From the NCBI RefSeq assembly GCF_036320965.1, contig NC_092240.1:13777001-13841000 (forward strand): a stretch of DNA of 64,000 nt, given 5' to 3'. The number at the start of each line of letters is the position of its first letter. The first letter of the stretch is position 1. The notes below the pieces were generated by a model that saw nothing but the letters and a program-made list of their open reading frames with translations, did no database searches and was not told the DNA's origin. The stretch comes from Panulirus ornatus. Lineage: Eukaryota > Arthropoda > Malacostraca > Decapoda > Palinuridae. The translations under genes and the position numbers were made by a program. This document shows, one piece after another, positions 13,317 through 23,703 of this stretch.

Positions 13317-13613
13317 ATGACACGAATTTCTTGGGTTTTCCTCCTTCCAAGTGAAAAAATAAAAAAAGACCCAGTACATCAACTGGTATAATTAATGACC
13401 TCTAATGACCTCTCCTCCTCCTCCTCCTGCTCCCACCCCTCACCTCACCGCCCTCCTCCTCCGCGCAGGTCAACGTCATTGGATCACCCCCTCCACTCTC
13501 ACCAGCGAGGCCAATGAATCTTCCTGCTCCTTTATTCTCTCCGTCATATTTTCTCGCGTTTATGGTAAAGAAGCTCATTTTCACCGCCGTTAACAGGCTC
13601 CTCTTCCATCATC

Positions 13614-13614
<1 letters not shown>
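13317..13614. other. Unique DNA with a short CTC-trinucleotide patch
   Basis: A TCC/CTC patch lies at about 13409-13430. No gene seen. Confidence 0.4.
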
Positions 13615-13687
<73 letters not shown>

Positions 13688-13688
13688 A
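13615..13688. repeat. (TC)n microsatellite
   Basis: CT tract with a TTCT interruption near 13677. Confidence 0.97.
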
Positions 13689-13765
13689 CCCAACACTCTT
13701 CTGATCTTTTTTCTCTATGTAGTGTTACGGCCAGACCAGCTCGCTCAAATCTTGGGTCATGTGGT

Positions 13766-13768
<3 letters not shown>

Positions 13769-13828
<60 letters not shown>
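13769..13828. repeat. (TC)n microsatellite
   Basis: A second CT tract about 80 bp after the previous one. Confidence 0.97.
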
Positions 13829-13831
<3 letters not shown>

Positions 13832-14434
13832 CCGGGATCACAAACGCATCGTCCATGTTGCAACTGAAACCCTGGAAGCAATCCATAACACCGCAATATG
13901 AATACGACCAACAACGCAGTGGAATACCTGAAGGCCACACCAACCACGAAAATACGAGAATTTATTGAATAATACGAAACAGATGCGAGGATGTTCAGGA
14001 GAATAAAGAATAATAGAATCAATCCCTGCTGGAGTTTCCCTTAGTAAACATCTGATAACAGCAATAATGGTAAAGATGTATTGATCACTCGTCATAATGA
14101 CTTAGCATAATGAAGCATATTGTAAATTATAAGAACATTATTCATTTTGAAAACTCGTCAAAACAATAACTTTAGAAATCAGGAAAATCAGAGATGAATA
14201 TAATCACATTAATGGTAATAATGACAATTGTGGTGATAATGATACAACATAATCCAAAAGTTCTAAATACAATATGATAATGATTATATATATTCTAAAC
14301 CCAAGCATATAGATATATCTAGTCCCTAAATCCAATTACAATGATCCTGAACACATTCATCCATCATCTACACTCGCTCAAGCACACGGATGGTAGACGA
14401 CCTATGCATCATAAAGACAAGGTAATCATTTTCC
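13829..14434. other. AT-rich unique DNA, no gene seen
   Basis: AT-rich sequence with many GATAAT/AATAAT words. No open frame of interest. Confidence 0.45.
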
Positions 14435-14635
14435 TAGGCGTCCAGGTTAGCAGCAGTTTCCTAGAGCTGTTGTGGTCTCTCGATCACCAAAGCCTTCGCG
14501 GGCCGCCCAGGGTCAAGCGCATAGGCTCGAATGCAGGCCCGAGGCAGTAGGTCCACAGTCAACCCAGCTGTTCATCTACATCAAGGCGCTGAGCGACAAA
14601 AATGGATACCTTTCTTAGGCTAGAGTATGTACATA
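14435..14635 (+). mobile_element. tRNA-derived SINE, decayed
   Basis: A decayed B box, GGCTCGAATGCAGG (14523-14536), is followed by GGTCCACAGTCAACCCAGCT, GTTCATCTAC, and AAAATGGATACCTTTCTTAGG. From memory, this run after the B box resembles a tRNA-related decapod SINE (stated as recollection, not a database result). The A-box part is too diverged to place firmly. Confidence 0.5.
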
Positions 14636-14946
14636 TATAAATTCAAGCCTTGATTAAGGGCCTCAGTTTCCCTTGCAGTCTCATCTAACATACAAAAAAT
14701 TTATACGCCCGCTGCCTTAAGAACACGGAGAACTCTTTTACAACCTGGAATTACGTATGCTCGTCACACGTTCTCCTCCACGGGAGACTCGGCACAAGAG
14801 CCCAGGGTAAGGTGTCGCACTGTAATGAGAACAGAACGAACGAAAATTTGTTGGGCTTGAGAGAAAGGGGAGGCGAGGGTGCTGTGTTGTTGTGTTCTTC
14901 TCCACAGCCGCCCGTGCTCAAAAATCGAAAATCAATGGCTGGGGCA

Positions 14947-14949
<3 letters not shown>

Positions 14950-15016
<67 letters not shown>
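14950..15016. repeat. (GA)n microsatellite
   Basis: Pure GA tract, only about 70 bp from a GT tract. Confidence 0.97.
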
Positions 15017-15020
<4 letters not shown>

Positions 15021-15082
15021 GTGGAGGAGAGTTCCGGCTCTGTTTCACAACGCCTCTCGTGTCGGCGAGGGGGTCAGACGAT

Positions 15083-15084
<2 letters not shown>

Positions 15085-15145
<61 letters not shown>
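15085..15145. repeat. (GT)n microsatellite
   Basis: Pure GT tract of about 30 units. Confidence 0.97.
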
Positions 15146-15147
<2 letters not shown>

Positions 15148-15979
15148 TCCTGCTGGGAATACGACAGACAAGTGGCAATCGGTGCCAGGCTTGGCCTGAA
15201 TTTCCGACGTATATAACCGAGGGAGGGAGAGGGATGGGAGAGATGAAAAAACTGAAAAGAGGAATACAAAAAAGAAGGAATACAAGGGAATTCAAACTGC
15301 GACAGACCACTTGGTGCCACAGAGGTTATGTGAGAGGCATTGAGAGTCATGGATATCATAGATCAATGTGGTAGGAGCAGAAATACGTATATGAAAAAAG
15401 GAAAAAAAAAAAAAGATTGAATTGTTGATGTGATCATGGGCTTAAGCTAGGCATAATGTAAAGGCCGGATGGCGAAGAAGGGTAGGGTGGGGGCGGTCTT
15501 TCTAGAACCGGTCACGGCTCTAGAGGACATCCGGGAACACTTAGAAAATAACAATACACGACAATACGAAAAAAAAAAAATACGAGAAAAGATAGAAAGT
15601 AAAACGAAAAAAGAATCCTAACTCATCGAATGCTGAGCAGACAACTTTCTCTTTGGGTCACTACTATCAGGGAACACTTATGAAATATGGTTAATAATAA
15701 GACAAAACGGAAAAATACAGAGAGAAAATCCTTACTCAGCGAATACATCAGACCAATTCTTGCCCCTATTTAAATCAGATCGTGAGAGGATGGAGGGAGA
15801 AAAAAAAACCGCGCGATGAAATAAAAGTAAATGCCTGACGATGGACTCTCTTTAAACTAAAGACGGAGACACGACGGCTTTAAATTGACCCTGAAATCGA
15901 AGACTGGCGGTCAAGATGCAATCAACGACAGCAACTCTGATGGAGGTCATCAGAGACCCGGGTCTGCCAGGCTTATATT
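15146..15979. other. Unique A-rich DNA, no gene seen
   Basis: A-rich on the + strand with several short A runs. Short frames only. Confidence 0.45.
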
Positions 15980-16151
15980 ATATATATTCATACTACTACT
16001 ATTCGCCATTTCCCGCGTTAGCGAGGTAGCGTTAAGAACAGAGGACTGGGCCCTATGAGTGAATATCCTCACCTGGCCCCCTTCTCTGTTCCTTCTTTTG
16101 GAAAAAAAAAAAAAACGAGAGGGGAGGATTTCCAGCCCCCCGCTATATTAC

Positions 16152-16153
<2 letters not shown>
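15980..16153 (+). mobile_element. SINE-like element, family B (3'-truncated)
   Basis: Matches the element at 10834-11056 from ACTATTCGCCATTTCCCGCG through GAGGATTTCCAGCC at about 16135. It then breaks off into TA sequence, losing the CGACACGCAGGGAATACG end. Confidence 0.7.
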
Positions 16154-16249
<96 letters not shown>

Positions 16250-16253
16250 TTTT
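16154..16253. repeat. (TA)n microsatellite with poly-T end
   Basis: TA to about 16232, followed by a run of about 20 T. It separates two copies of the family B SINE. Confidence 0.97.
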
Positions 16254-16340
16254 CTACTTTCGCCTTTCCCGCGTAGCGGGGGTAGCTTTAAGAACGAGGA
16301 CGGGGCCCCTTTTTGGGAAAAACCCTCCCTCCCCCCCCTT
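16254..16340 (+). mobile_element. SINE-like element, family B, base-by-base corrupted
   Basis: CTTTCGCCTTTCCCGCGTAG, GGTAGCTTTAAGAACGAGGA and CGGGGCCCC track the family B start, but with merged and lengthened homopolymers (CGGGGGTAGC for GCGAGGTAGCG). The last G is at 16317. The decay does not resemble normal mutation of the other copies. Confidence 0.5.
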
Positions 16341-17084
16341 TCCTTTTTTAAAATCAAAAAAACCCCTTTCCCACCCCCCTCCTTCCTTTTATTTCTCCCC
16401 CAAATCAAAACCCTTTCTCCCTACCCAATTTTTTTAAAAAATTTTTTATATAAATTTTCTAACATAAACATCCCCTCCCAACAAATTTTTATTTAAACTC
16501 TTATTCAAATTTCTCCCCAAAAAATTTTTTTTTTATTACTAAACTTTCCTCCAACCTCAAAATCCCCTCTCATTTTTTTAAAACCTCTTTTCCCCATTCC
16601 AATTTTCTCTATATTTCTTTTTTTTTTCCCCAAAATTCCTCTTTCCTTCAACTTTTTTAATCAACTTCCTCCCCCTTTTAATTATTCCAAACACCCCCCC
16701 CTACCCCCCCCCCCTTTTCACACCCAAAAACCCTTTTACATCACTCCCCCTTTCAACCCAAAACCCTCTTCTTTTTTCCCCTTTAAATTTTTTAAATTAA
16801 AATCTTTCTAAAACCCCCAAAATTCTTCCTTCATCCTTTCTTTTTAACCCAAAACCTCCCCCCTCCCCACCTAAACTCCCCCCCCAAAAAAAAATCTTCC
16901 CCCCAACCCCCAAAACTTCCCCCCTCTCAAATAAATTTTTTTACCCTATTTTCTCATTCCCAAAATTTTTTCTCTTCCCCCTTTCCCCATTACACCCCAA
17001 ATCTCCTCCCCCTCACTATTTCCCAACATCTTTCTCCTCCTCCTTCCACTCCCTCAACACCCTCCCCCTCCTCCTTCCCACTAC
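16318..17084. other. G-free low-complexity stretch on the + strand
   Basis: From 16318 there is no G on the + strand through this whole stretch, and the run continues into the next repeat to 17463. It is made of long C, T and A homopolymers. The part to about 17030 has no clear repeat unit. See the finding for artefact versus biology. Confidence 0.85.
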
Positions 17085-17715
17085 CTCAAACATCCTCCTC
17101 CTCCTCCTTCCACTACCTCAAACATCTCCTCCTCCTCCTTTCCACTACCTCAAACATCCTCCTCCTCCTCCTTCCACTACCTCCAACATCATCCTCCTCC
17201 TCCTTCCACTACCTCAAACATCCTCCTCCTCCTCCTTCCACTACCTCCAACATCCTCCTCCTCCTCCTTCCACTACCTCAAACATCCTCCTCCTCCTCCT
17301 TCCACTACCTCCAACATCCTCCTCCTCCTCCTTCCACTACCTCAAACATCCTCCTCCTCCTCCTTCCACTACCTCCAACATCCTCCTCCTCCTCCTCCCA
17401 CTACCTCCAATACCCTCCTCCTCCTCCTTCCACTACCTCAAACATCCTCCTCCTTCATCCACAGCCACCTTCTCCTCCCACTACCTCCAACATCCTCCTC
17501 CTCCTCCTCCTTCCACTACCTCAAACATCCTCCTCCTCCTCCTTCCACTACCTCAAACATCCTCCTCCTCCTCCTTCCATTACCTCAAACATCCTCCTCC
17601 TCCTCCTTCATCCACAGCCACCTTCTCCTCCCACTACCTCCAACATCCTCCTCCTCCTCCTCCTCCTCCTTCCACTACCTCAAACATCCTCCTCCTCCTC
17701 CATCCACAGCCACCT
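17085..17715. repeat. 32-bp CT-rich minisatellite with higher-order structure
   Basis: The unit is CATCCTCCTCCTCCTCC plus TTCCACTACCTCAAA (32 bp). Between about 17160 and 17390 units ending CTCAAACA and CTCCAACA alternate, giving a 64-bp dimer. A variant insert CATCCACAGCCACC marks the array near 17457, 17609 and 17701. About 19 units in all. Confidence 0.9.
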
Positions 17716-18002
17716 CCAAAAATCTACGAGAGAGACAAGTCAACCGTGATGGCTTGAGGACGATACGGGGTCGAATCGTTCCGACCCCGACGCCTCAATC
17801 TTGACGTCCGCCAACCAGTATATAGTTAGATAGATAAATAGACGGGAGGTCATCAGAGTTGAAACAGATGCCGAAGATAAAGAAAAAAAAATAGGAATGC
17901 GTTCAGAATAACGAAAGTCATTCTGTTTTTACGTTAAGCTGATGAAACGTTGCGGGGAAAATGTGTTTAAGTTTTTCGAGATAAAACCCTCATTTGCACG
18001 GA
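17716..18002. other. Unique DNA, no gene seen
   Basis: Normal base composition returns here after the CT-rich array. No recognisable feature. Confidence 0.4.
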
Positions 18003-18030
18003 CGTGTGTGTGTGTGTGTGTGTGTGTGTG
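18003..18030. repeat. (GT)n microsatellite
   Basis: Pure TG tract; a second short one lies at 18173-18193. Confidence 0.95.
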
Positions 18031-18271
18031 AGCGACAGGGAGAGAAATAACAAGCGAAAGATGCGGGAGCACTGCAAATTTAGAAAAGGATTTAGACCAC
18101 AGACCTCAAATATTTGCTGGGAAAATATCATCTGTCACTCCAGCTTGCAGGATGTGCAGATGTGCGTGGTGCGCGTGTGTGTGTGTGTGTGTGGGAAGAG
18201 AGATTTACACTCGTATTGCCTCGTTTCAACCTTGTGTTTACGTACCATATCTTTACTCCTATGTATGTATG

Positions 18272-18273
<2 letters not shown>

Positions 18274-18305
<32 letters not shown>
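18274..18305. repeat. (CA)n microsatellite at SINE tail
   Basis: Pure CA tract that forms the 3' tail of the reverse-strand SINE next to it. Confidence 0.97.
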
Positions 18306-18308
<3 letters not shown>

Positions 18309-18470
18309 GCACAAGACAGGAACTTATTTTTCGAACTACCCCCGAGGGAATGATGAATACCTGGGTATGGTGTGAGCAGACTACCACGCCCAGGATTCGA
18401 ACCAATATGGACCCGACCCCGGAACGAAACTATAGCCATACCACTAACCACTACACCACGGAGGTCCGCG
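18306..18470 (-). mobile_element. tRNA-derived SINE with A and B boxes
   Basis: On the - strand the element reads GGACCTCCGTGGTGTAGTGG (A-box region, about 18467-18448), then TTAGTGGTATGGC, and GGTTCGAATCC, a perfect B box, at 18403-18393. This is followed by an unrelated body and a GT tail. Two internal Pol III promoter boxes, a tRNA-like head and a simple-repeat tail are the textbook plan of a tRNA-derived SINE. The A-to-B spacing is larger than in a functional tRNA, so this is not a tRNA gene. Confidence 0.75.
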
Positions 18471-19182
18471 AGTGAGTATGAGTGCGTGTGTCATGCCATT
18501 AAAAGGAATGCTAAAACCATTCCTATATAAGCTCTTAACAATATCTACATATAGACGCGTCTTGCATATCTTCAACTAATCTATAACCTTAATAATCCCT
18601 TCCTCAAAACCTTGCCGGTCACATAGTCACATATTTGCGGTACATTCTACACATCACTTAAGCAAGGTCACTGGAAAATGGGACCATAAAGTGAAAGATG
18701 ATATTCCGACGAGAAATTCAACAGTTTTGAGATAAAAGGATATATTGTCGAAAAACCATTTTTCTTTTATGTCAGGAGAGCGTAGGCGAAGGGAGAGAAG
18801 TCTTCTTTCTCTCAGGAACCATGTTTTATAACTGGTCTTTTTTTTCTCTCCCTTTTTCGAGTCCTCCCTAACCATTACATGGGGAGGGAGGTAGGGTTGC
18901 TGCTCATTTCGTATATTCGTTTGCGAGAGGCTGAAGATGTGAATGATCATCACAGATGAGTTGAGAGATTTATCAATACATTTAGACACGTATGCAAATA
19001 TGTTCGCAATCATGCGATACATATACTGTACATGTAAAGTACGTCAAATGAAACCCATATATGTATAAACATACGCTCAAAGAAGCACACGTAAACACAC
19101 AAACGCACATACGCAAACGTGTATATAATTAAATACACACTCATAAATAAACACACGGCTTGTGTACATACCTGTTTGCACT
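18471..19182. other. Unique DNA, no gene seen
   Basis: A 122-codon frame on the - strand (19022-18654) is AT-rich, recognisably nothing, and has no supporting context. Confidence 0.35.
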
Positions 19183-19570
19183 GTACAGGGAGGGATTTTT
19201 TTTTTTTTTCATTTTTGTACACCCGTGGGGCCCCTCCCAACTCTTGAATCAATCTCTAGTATGACACAACTTTTAAACTTGTGTATTCTGCCTACGTTTC
19301 CCTATTCCCTCATTCAGTTTATTCCATCTATCCATCATTCGTATACTACATATACAGGTTTTTTCTTTCCATCCATTTCTAACAAATCTCTTCTCTCACT
19401 TCACGTCATGGCCCCCTGGTTGCTCTGTCCCTGCATCTTTCGAAGAGCTGACTTTACGCTATCCGCGTCATCATCTTGATGAAGAAACTTAAAAGGATGT
19501 GATCAGGTCACCCCTCACTCTCTTCTCATGCATGGTGGGCAAATACAAGGACGTCTAGCTTTACCTTGTA
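19183..19570. repeat. Dispersed repeat of unknown class, copy 1
   Basis: Shares ordered landmarks with 20037-20370: GTACAGGGAGGGATTTT, TGTACACCCGTGGGGCCCC, CTTGAATCAA, ATGACACAACTTTTA, and CACGTCATGGCCCCCTGG. No coding sequence is visible. The class is unknown. Confidence 0.45.
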
Positions 19571-19997
19571 ACTCAGGTCTCTTAATTCCGATAGAATCTT
19601 TGATCATGACCTCCTTTGAACCTTCTCTTTTTTCTTTTTGTATCGAAGTGCGATGACTAGGCCCTAGGACCTTATTCAAGTTTTGGCCTAATGTAGTAGG
19701 TGAACACCTTGCTGAATGTTTCCTCCTCCATATACTCGAGTGCTATTCTAATATTTAGCATCAGGAAGTCTTGTCTCATTTACTCCTCTCTTAGTGGACT
19801 TGGTGGCAAATGATGAGGGACGATGTCAACTCCGAAGTCGCTCTCTCACACTCAATGGATTATTGTAATTTATATCCTGCTTGATTATATCCATGCTGAG
19901 GCCTTCATTCAGTGTGTTCCATCCTCATTTATCGATGACTGTGTTACGGAGAAGGAGTTCAGCACTCTTGTTGCTCTATATCTTAACCTTGTATGTA
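19571..19997. other. Unique DNA between two copies of an unknown repeat
   Basis: It may include diverged extensions of the flanking repeat. No gene seen. Confidence 0.35.
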
Positions 19998-20022
19998 CGT
20001 GTGTGTGTGTGTGTGTGTGTGT
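19998..20022. repeat. (GT)n microsatellite
   Basis: TG tract just before copy 2 of the unknown repeat. Confidence 0.95.
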
Positions 20023-20036
20023 ACAATCAAATATTC

Positions 20037-20370
20037 GTTTTGTACGGGGAGGGAGTTGTACGTCCATGGGGTTCCATTTCTTGAATTAGTTCCACTGTCA
20101 TACAACATTTCTAGCTTCCTCTCTACAGTCAGGGTTTACAGTTTCATCCCATGGTATATTTGATTTCCCCAATGATCTTGTACCAGTCAAACATTTCTTT
20201 CCATGCATTCCAAAAAAGTTTCTTGCTTATCCTCACGCAATAGCCCCTGGGGACTTCTAATCTACACACCTTTCACAGAACCGTCACATGTCCAAGTTCA
20301 TATCTGTCCTTTTACAGACTCTGTGCATCTCCGGTGTCAAGAAAATTATAATGAAATCTCACAGCATGAT
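20037..20370. repeat. Dispersed repeat of unknown class, copy 2
   Basis: Parallel to 19183-19570: GTACGGGGAGGGAGTTGTAC, CATGGGGTTCC, CTTGAATTAG, GTCATACAACATTTCTA, CACGCAATAGCCCCTGG. It lies in the same orientation about 850 bp away. Confidence 0.45.
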
Positions 20371-20647
20371 TGAAGGTCAGGGGTCAAGCCAACCGTGGCA
20401 ATGATCTATACTGGAAGTTTCCTCCGTCATATGGATGGATTTTCCTCGTAATCCTGCCATGATTTAGTTGTCGCAAGACGAAGAATTTCGCCCCTACTGA
20501 CCAGGGGAGATAACTCCGTGAGCAAGTGGAGCGAGGGCGTCTTTCGTCTTGTAACCCTTCGACATTCGCCTCTTGGGAAGCGTCATGTGGGCTCCGGTCT
20601 CGCTTCTCTCCCCCCCCCCCCCAACAGCTGTTGTCCCTCAACTCCAA
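20371..20647. other. Unique DNA before the minisatellite
   Basis: Includes a C run near 20612-20622. No gene seen. Confidence 0.35.
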
Positions 20648-20905
20648 GGAGACGTGGCGGTGCGATCCCCGAGAGACGTGGCGGTGCGATCCCCGAGAGA
20701 CGTGGCGGTACGATCCCCGAGAGACGTGGCGGTACGATCCCCGAGAGACGTGGCGGTACGATCCCCGAGAGACGTGGCGGTACGATCCCCGAGAGACGTG
20801 GCGGTACGATCCCCGAGAGACGTGGCGGTACGATCCCCGAGAGACGCGGCGGTACGATCCCCGAGAGACACGGCGGTACGATCCCCGAGAGACGCGGCGG
20901 TACAG
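20648..20905. repeat. 24-bp GC-rich minisatellite, about 10.7 copies
   Basis: The unit is GAGACGTGGCGGTACGATCC plus CCGA. The first two units carry GTGCGATCC and the rest GTACGATCC; the last three carry ACGCGG or ACACGG. Because 24 is divisible by three and the unit lacks stops, several frames stay open on both strands and translate as octapeptide repeats such as RDVAVRSP. I read these as by-products. Confidence 0.95.
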
Positions 20906-21215
20906 CCCTTAAGACAGAAGGTACGAACTATGAGACACGACGGTACAGTCCTGAAGAAACGAACGTATGGTGCTTGAGCACGAATGTACGTCCTTTAAGC
21001 ACGACGATGCGATTCCCTGATTTCGCACGGTACGGACCTCGAGACCAAACGGTACGACCTAGGATACGACGACATGAACCTTCAACACAACGGTACGACG
21101 CTAATAAGCGCGATGGTCCGACCCTTGAGTACGACGGTACGACCCTTAAGCACGACGGTACGACCCTTGAGCACGACGGTACGACCCTCGAGCACGATGG
21201 TACCACCCTTGAGTC
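20906..21215. repeat. Diverged 21-bp units of the same minisatellite family
   Basis: Degenerate copies of ACGACGGTACGACCCTTGAG, clearest as four consecutive 21-bp units at about 21125-21210. They share GGTACGACCC with the 24-bp array and grade into it. Confidence 0.8.
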
Positions 21216-21293
21216 AGTACAGCACAATCGATGAGCGCTGCCTTTGACCTCTTACGTAAAGGTCATGTCAAATGCCATGCCATCATACTCCTA

Positions 21294-21445
21294 AGTCGTA
21301 CAGTCTTGTTCAGGGTGTGTGATACCATGTCGCTCGAGGGTCGTACGCTTTTGCTCAATGGTTATCCCGTCTTGTTCAAGAGTCGTGCCGCCGTGCCCAT
21401 GGGTCGTACCCACCTGCTCTTAGGCACAGTACAATTCGAGATGGT
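21294..21445. repeat. Inverted units of the minisatellite family
   Basis: The motif is now in reverse complement: GCTCGAGGGTCGTACGC, GTTCAAGAGTCGTGCCGC, CCCATGGGTCGTACCC. The locus therefore has left units pointing one way and right units the other. Confidence 0.65.
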
Positions 21446-21610
21446 AACTCCTCTTCGGCAGCTAATATGTGCCATTACCAGACCTTTCTACTATTCGTCA
21501 CAGAGGTGTGAATGTTAGCAAATTTGAGTTAGACAAAAAATGTTTGAGGGTAGTTGATCAACAACTTCATTTACATGAATATAATTTTGACGGGCAAGTA
21601 CATACGGAGC

Positions 21611-21611
21611 A

Positions 21612-21688
<77 letters not shown>

Positions 21689-21702
21689 TTATTTATTTAT
21701 TT
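21611..21702. repeat. (TA)n-(TTTA)n microsatellite
   Basis: TA to about 21684, then about five ATTT units. This is the tail of the reverse-strand SINE that follows. Confidence 0.97.
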
Positions 21703-21912
21703 TGCTTTGTCGCTGTCTCCCGCATTTGCGAGGTAGCGCAAGGAAACAGACGAAAGAAATGGCCCAACCCACCCCCATACACAATGTATACACACACGCA
21801 AATATACATACCTATACATCTCAATGTACACATATATATACATACACAGACACATACATATATACCCATGCACACAATTCACACTGTCTGCCCCCATTCA
21901 CTCCCATCGCCA

Positions 21913-21913
<1 letters not shown>
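21703..21913 (-). mobile_element. SINE-like element, family A, near full length
   Basis: Read on the - strand it runs GGTGGCGATGGGAGTGAATG, a CAGACAGT block, GT/TA-rich body, TGTATGGGGGTGGGTTGGGC, TTTCTTTCGTCTGTTTCC, the core CGCTACCTCGCAAATGCGGG at about 21738-21720, and GACAGCGACAAAGC. It is the longest family A copy here and is bordered by TA tracts at both ends. Non-coding. Confidence 0.7.

Positions 21914-21989
<76 letters not shown>
21914..21989. repeat. (TA)n microsatellite
   Basis: Pure TA tract at the 5' edge of the reversed SINE. Confidence 0.97.
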
Positions 21990-21992
<3 letters not shown>

Positions 21993-22842
21993 CTCTTCAC
22001 AGATACGACACTGGGATTTTGAAAACAGAGGGTCAGAGGTCATCCAAAACCAATTACAGTTTGACGTAAATAGACTGGTCGCACAAACTCATGATCAGAA
22101 TTATATTAACCAATTTCGGCGGATTAAAAAAAAAACATACACCGAGATACTAACCAATTGCATTTCCGAAATTTTGCCATCAATTTTCGTGTCCGATTCA
22201 AAAATGATATGGACGTATATATCTGTGCGTCGTTGGTCAGGTATATTCGTCGATTCATCACAGATACAATTAAGGATTTAGTGTTCACGAACACTGACAA
22301 TATAACGTCACACTGAAGCAAAAATGATATGTATGGAAGCACCACATATACATTTCGGCCCAGAGAATATGGCATAATCATCAGAACAGAAAAATATTTA
22401 ATGTAGGTAAAAATATATAAGTTGATCAAGAGGTCAGATCAGGTCAAATGACCCGTGATATGGCGTGGGGGTGAGGTGTTCACCCAAGATAATCCGCTTA
22501 CAAGCATCCAACGCGATGGCCGAAGGGGGGAAGAGGTTAGAGGGGTCAGGCTTCCACTGCCCTTTGGGCGAGATTAACATTTGATGTGCAGACAACGATT
22601 GTACACTGCGCAATTCTTCTGCTGAAGAAACATTCTTACAGAGACGCGACGCATGACACACATACCATGTTCCGGTCTTCAGTACAAATATGATAAAAAA
22701 TAAAGTTTTCTCGACGACATCCAACTGTTCTATTCTACTGATCGACCCCTAATGTCGGCATTAACGACCACTATCATCTATACATGCCTTACTACAAGCC
22801 TGCAAGACGTATCATATGCATTTCAATAATACCAACCTGGGC

Positions 22843-22843
<1 letters not shown>
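21990..22843. other. Unique DNA, no convincing gene
   Basis: A 96-codon frame on the - strand (22724-22434) is not repeat-derived but matches nothing I know. A pair of AGGTCA half-sites spaced by four bases lies at 22431-22446 (listed separately). Confidence 0.35.
22431..22446 (+). promoter_or_regulatory. Possible nuclear-receptor DR4 site
   Basis: Two perfect AGGTCA half-sites in direct orientation separated by GATC. RXR-type heterodimers are known to bind DR4 spacing. No gene is nearby, so function is unproven. Confidence 0.2.

Positions 22844-22908
<65 letters not shown>
22844..22908. repeat. (TA)n microsatellite
   Basis: Pure TA tract in unique DNA. Confidence 0.97.
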
Positions 22909-22912
<4 letters not shown>

Positions 22913-23251
22913 GAGGATTTTACTTTTGGCGATGGGAAACGAATACAAAATCATGATCACTTGTTCAGAGCCCTACGAATACGAAGCAGGATATATTCAT
23001 GATAAAAAACCAAATGAGAAGCTATGATATCCTAACTGGCTCCTGTATAAAGCATTAAATCCAGCCTACTGTAAACACTACTATAATAACATTCATTGTC
23101 CTCAAGAACGCACCAATCAAAATGTTTTTATAAACCATACAACAAAGTTGAGGGAGTTTTTCCCAAGAGATCTTCATACAAATCACATGAAAATAATAGT
23201 AATTTTTTTAGCCATCCCAACATGTCTATATCAACACCGAGCCAAGGTAAC

Positions 23252-23253
<2 letters not shown>
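22909..23253. other. Unique AT-rich DNA, no gene seen
   Basis: No recognisable coding or repeat signal. Confidence 0.4.

Positions 23254-23346
<93 letters not shown>
23254..23346. repeat. (TC)n-(TA)n compound microsatellite
   Basis: CT at 23254-23288 passes directly to TA at 23288-23346. Confidence 0.97.
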
Positions 23347-23348
<2 letters not shown>

Positions 23349-23655
23349 ATTATATACTTAACAGAGATCAGAGTATTCTAACAAAACTAAACCCCCTCCT
23401 CTCTCCCCACTGTACGTCGTCATAGTCTCCAGTATAAAGTTGACTACCATGCAACAAGTTGTTAATAACTTCTCAGGCAAGAGGGCTCCTGCATCTTGCT
23501 CCTCATGGGAGAGGCAGCTCCGGCACATCCTTCAGGATGCAGTGAAAGATGATTGGTGATCCAGTAAACAGTTGGGGTCTGCGGATTACAGCGTTTCTCT
23601 AAGCTTGTGTGTGTGTGTGTTGCTTCCAACCACTTCGTGGGTCTGTATCTATCCT

Positions 23656-23656
<1 letters not shown>
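23347..23656. other. Unique DNA, no gene seen
   Basis: No recognisable coding signal; a short GT run lies near 23608-23620. Confidence 0.4.

Positions 23657-23701
<45 letters not shown>
23657..23701. repeat. (CA)n microsatellite
   Basis: Pure CA tract. Confidence 0.97.

Positions 23702-23703
<2 letters not shown>

Noticed and set aside
14812..15374. Overlapping 106-160-codon frames on the + strand
   Set aside because: Their length is due to adjacent GA and GT tracts; the unique flanks encode nothing recognisable.
16059..16496. 145-codon frame with phenylalanine-rich stretch
   Set aside because: Spans a SINE, TA and T tracts and the G-free stretch, whose sequence is doubtful.
18393..18461. 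Functional tRNA gene on the - strand
   Set aside because: A and B boxes exist but the spacing is too long and the acceptor and anticodon stems do not fit; a SINE head explains it.
20518..21234. 238-codon frame with PERRGGTI repeats
   Set aside because: The 24-bp minisatellite is open in several + frames and on the - strand; no conserved non-repeat part supports a protein.
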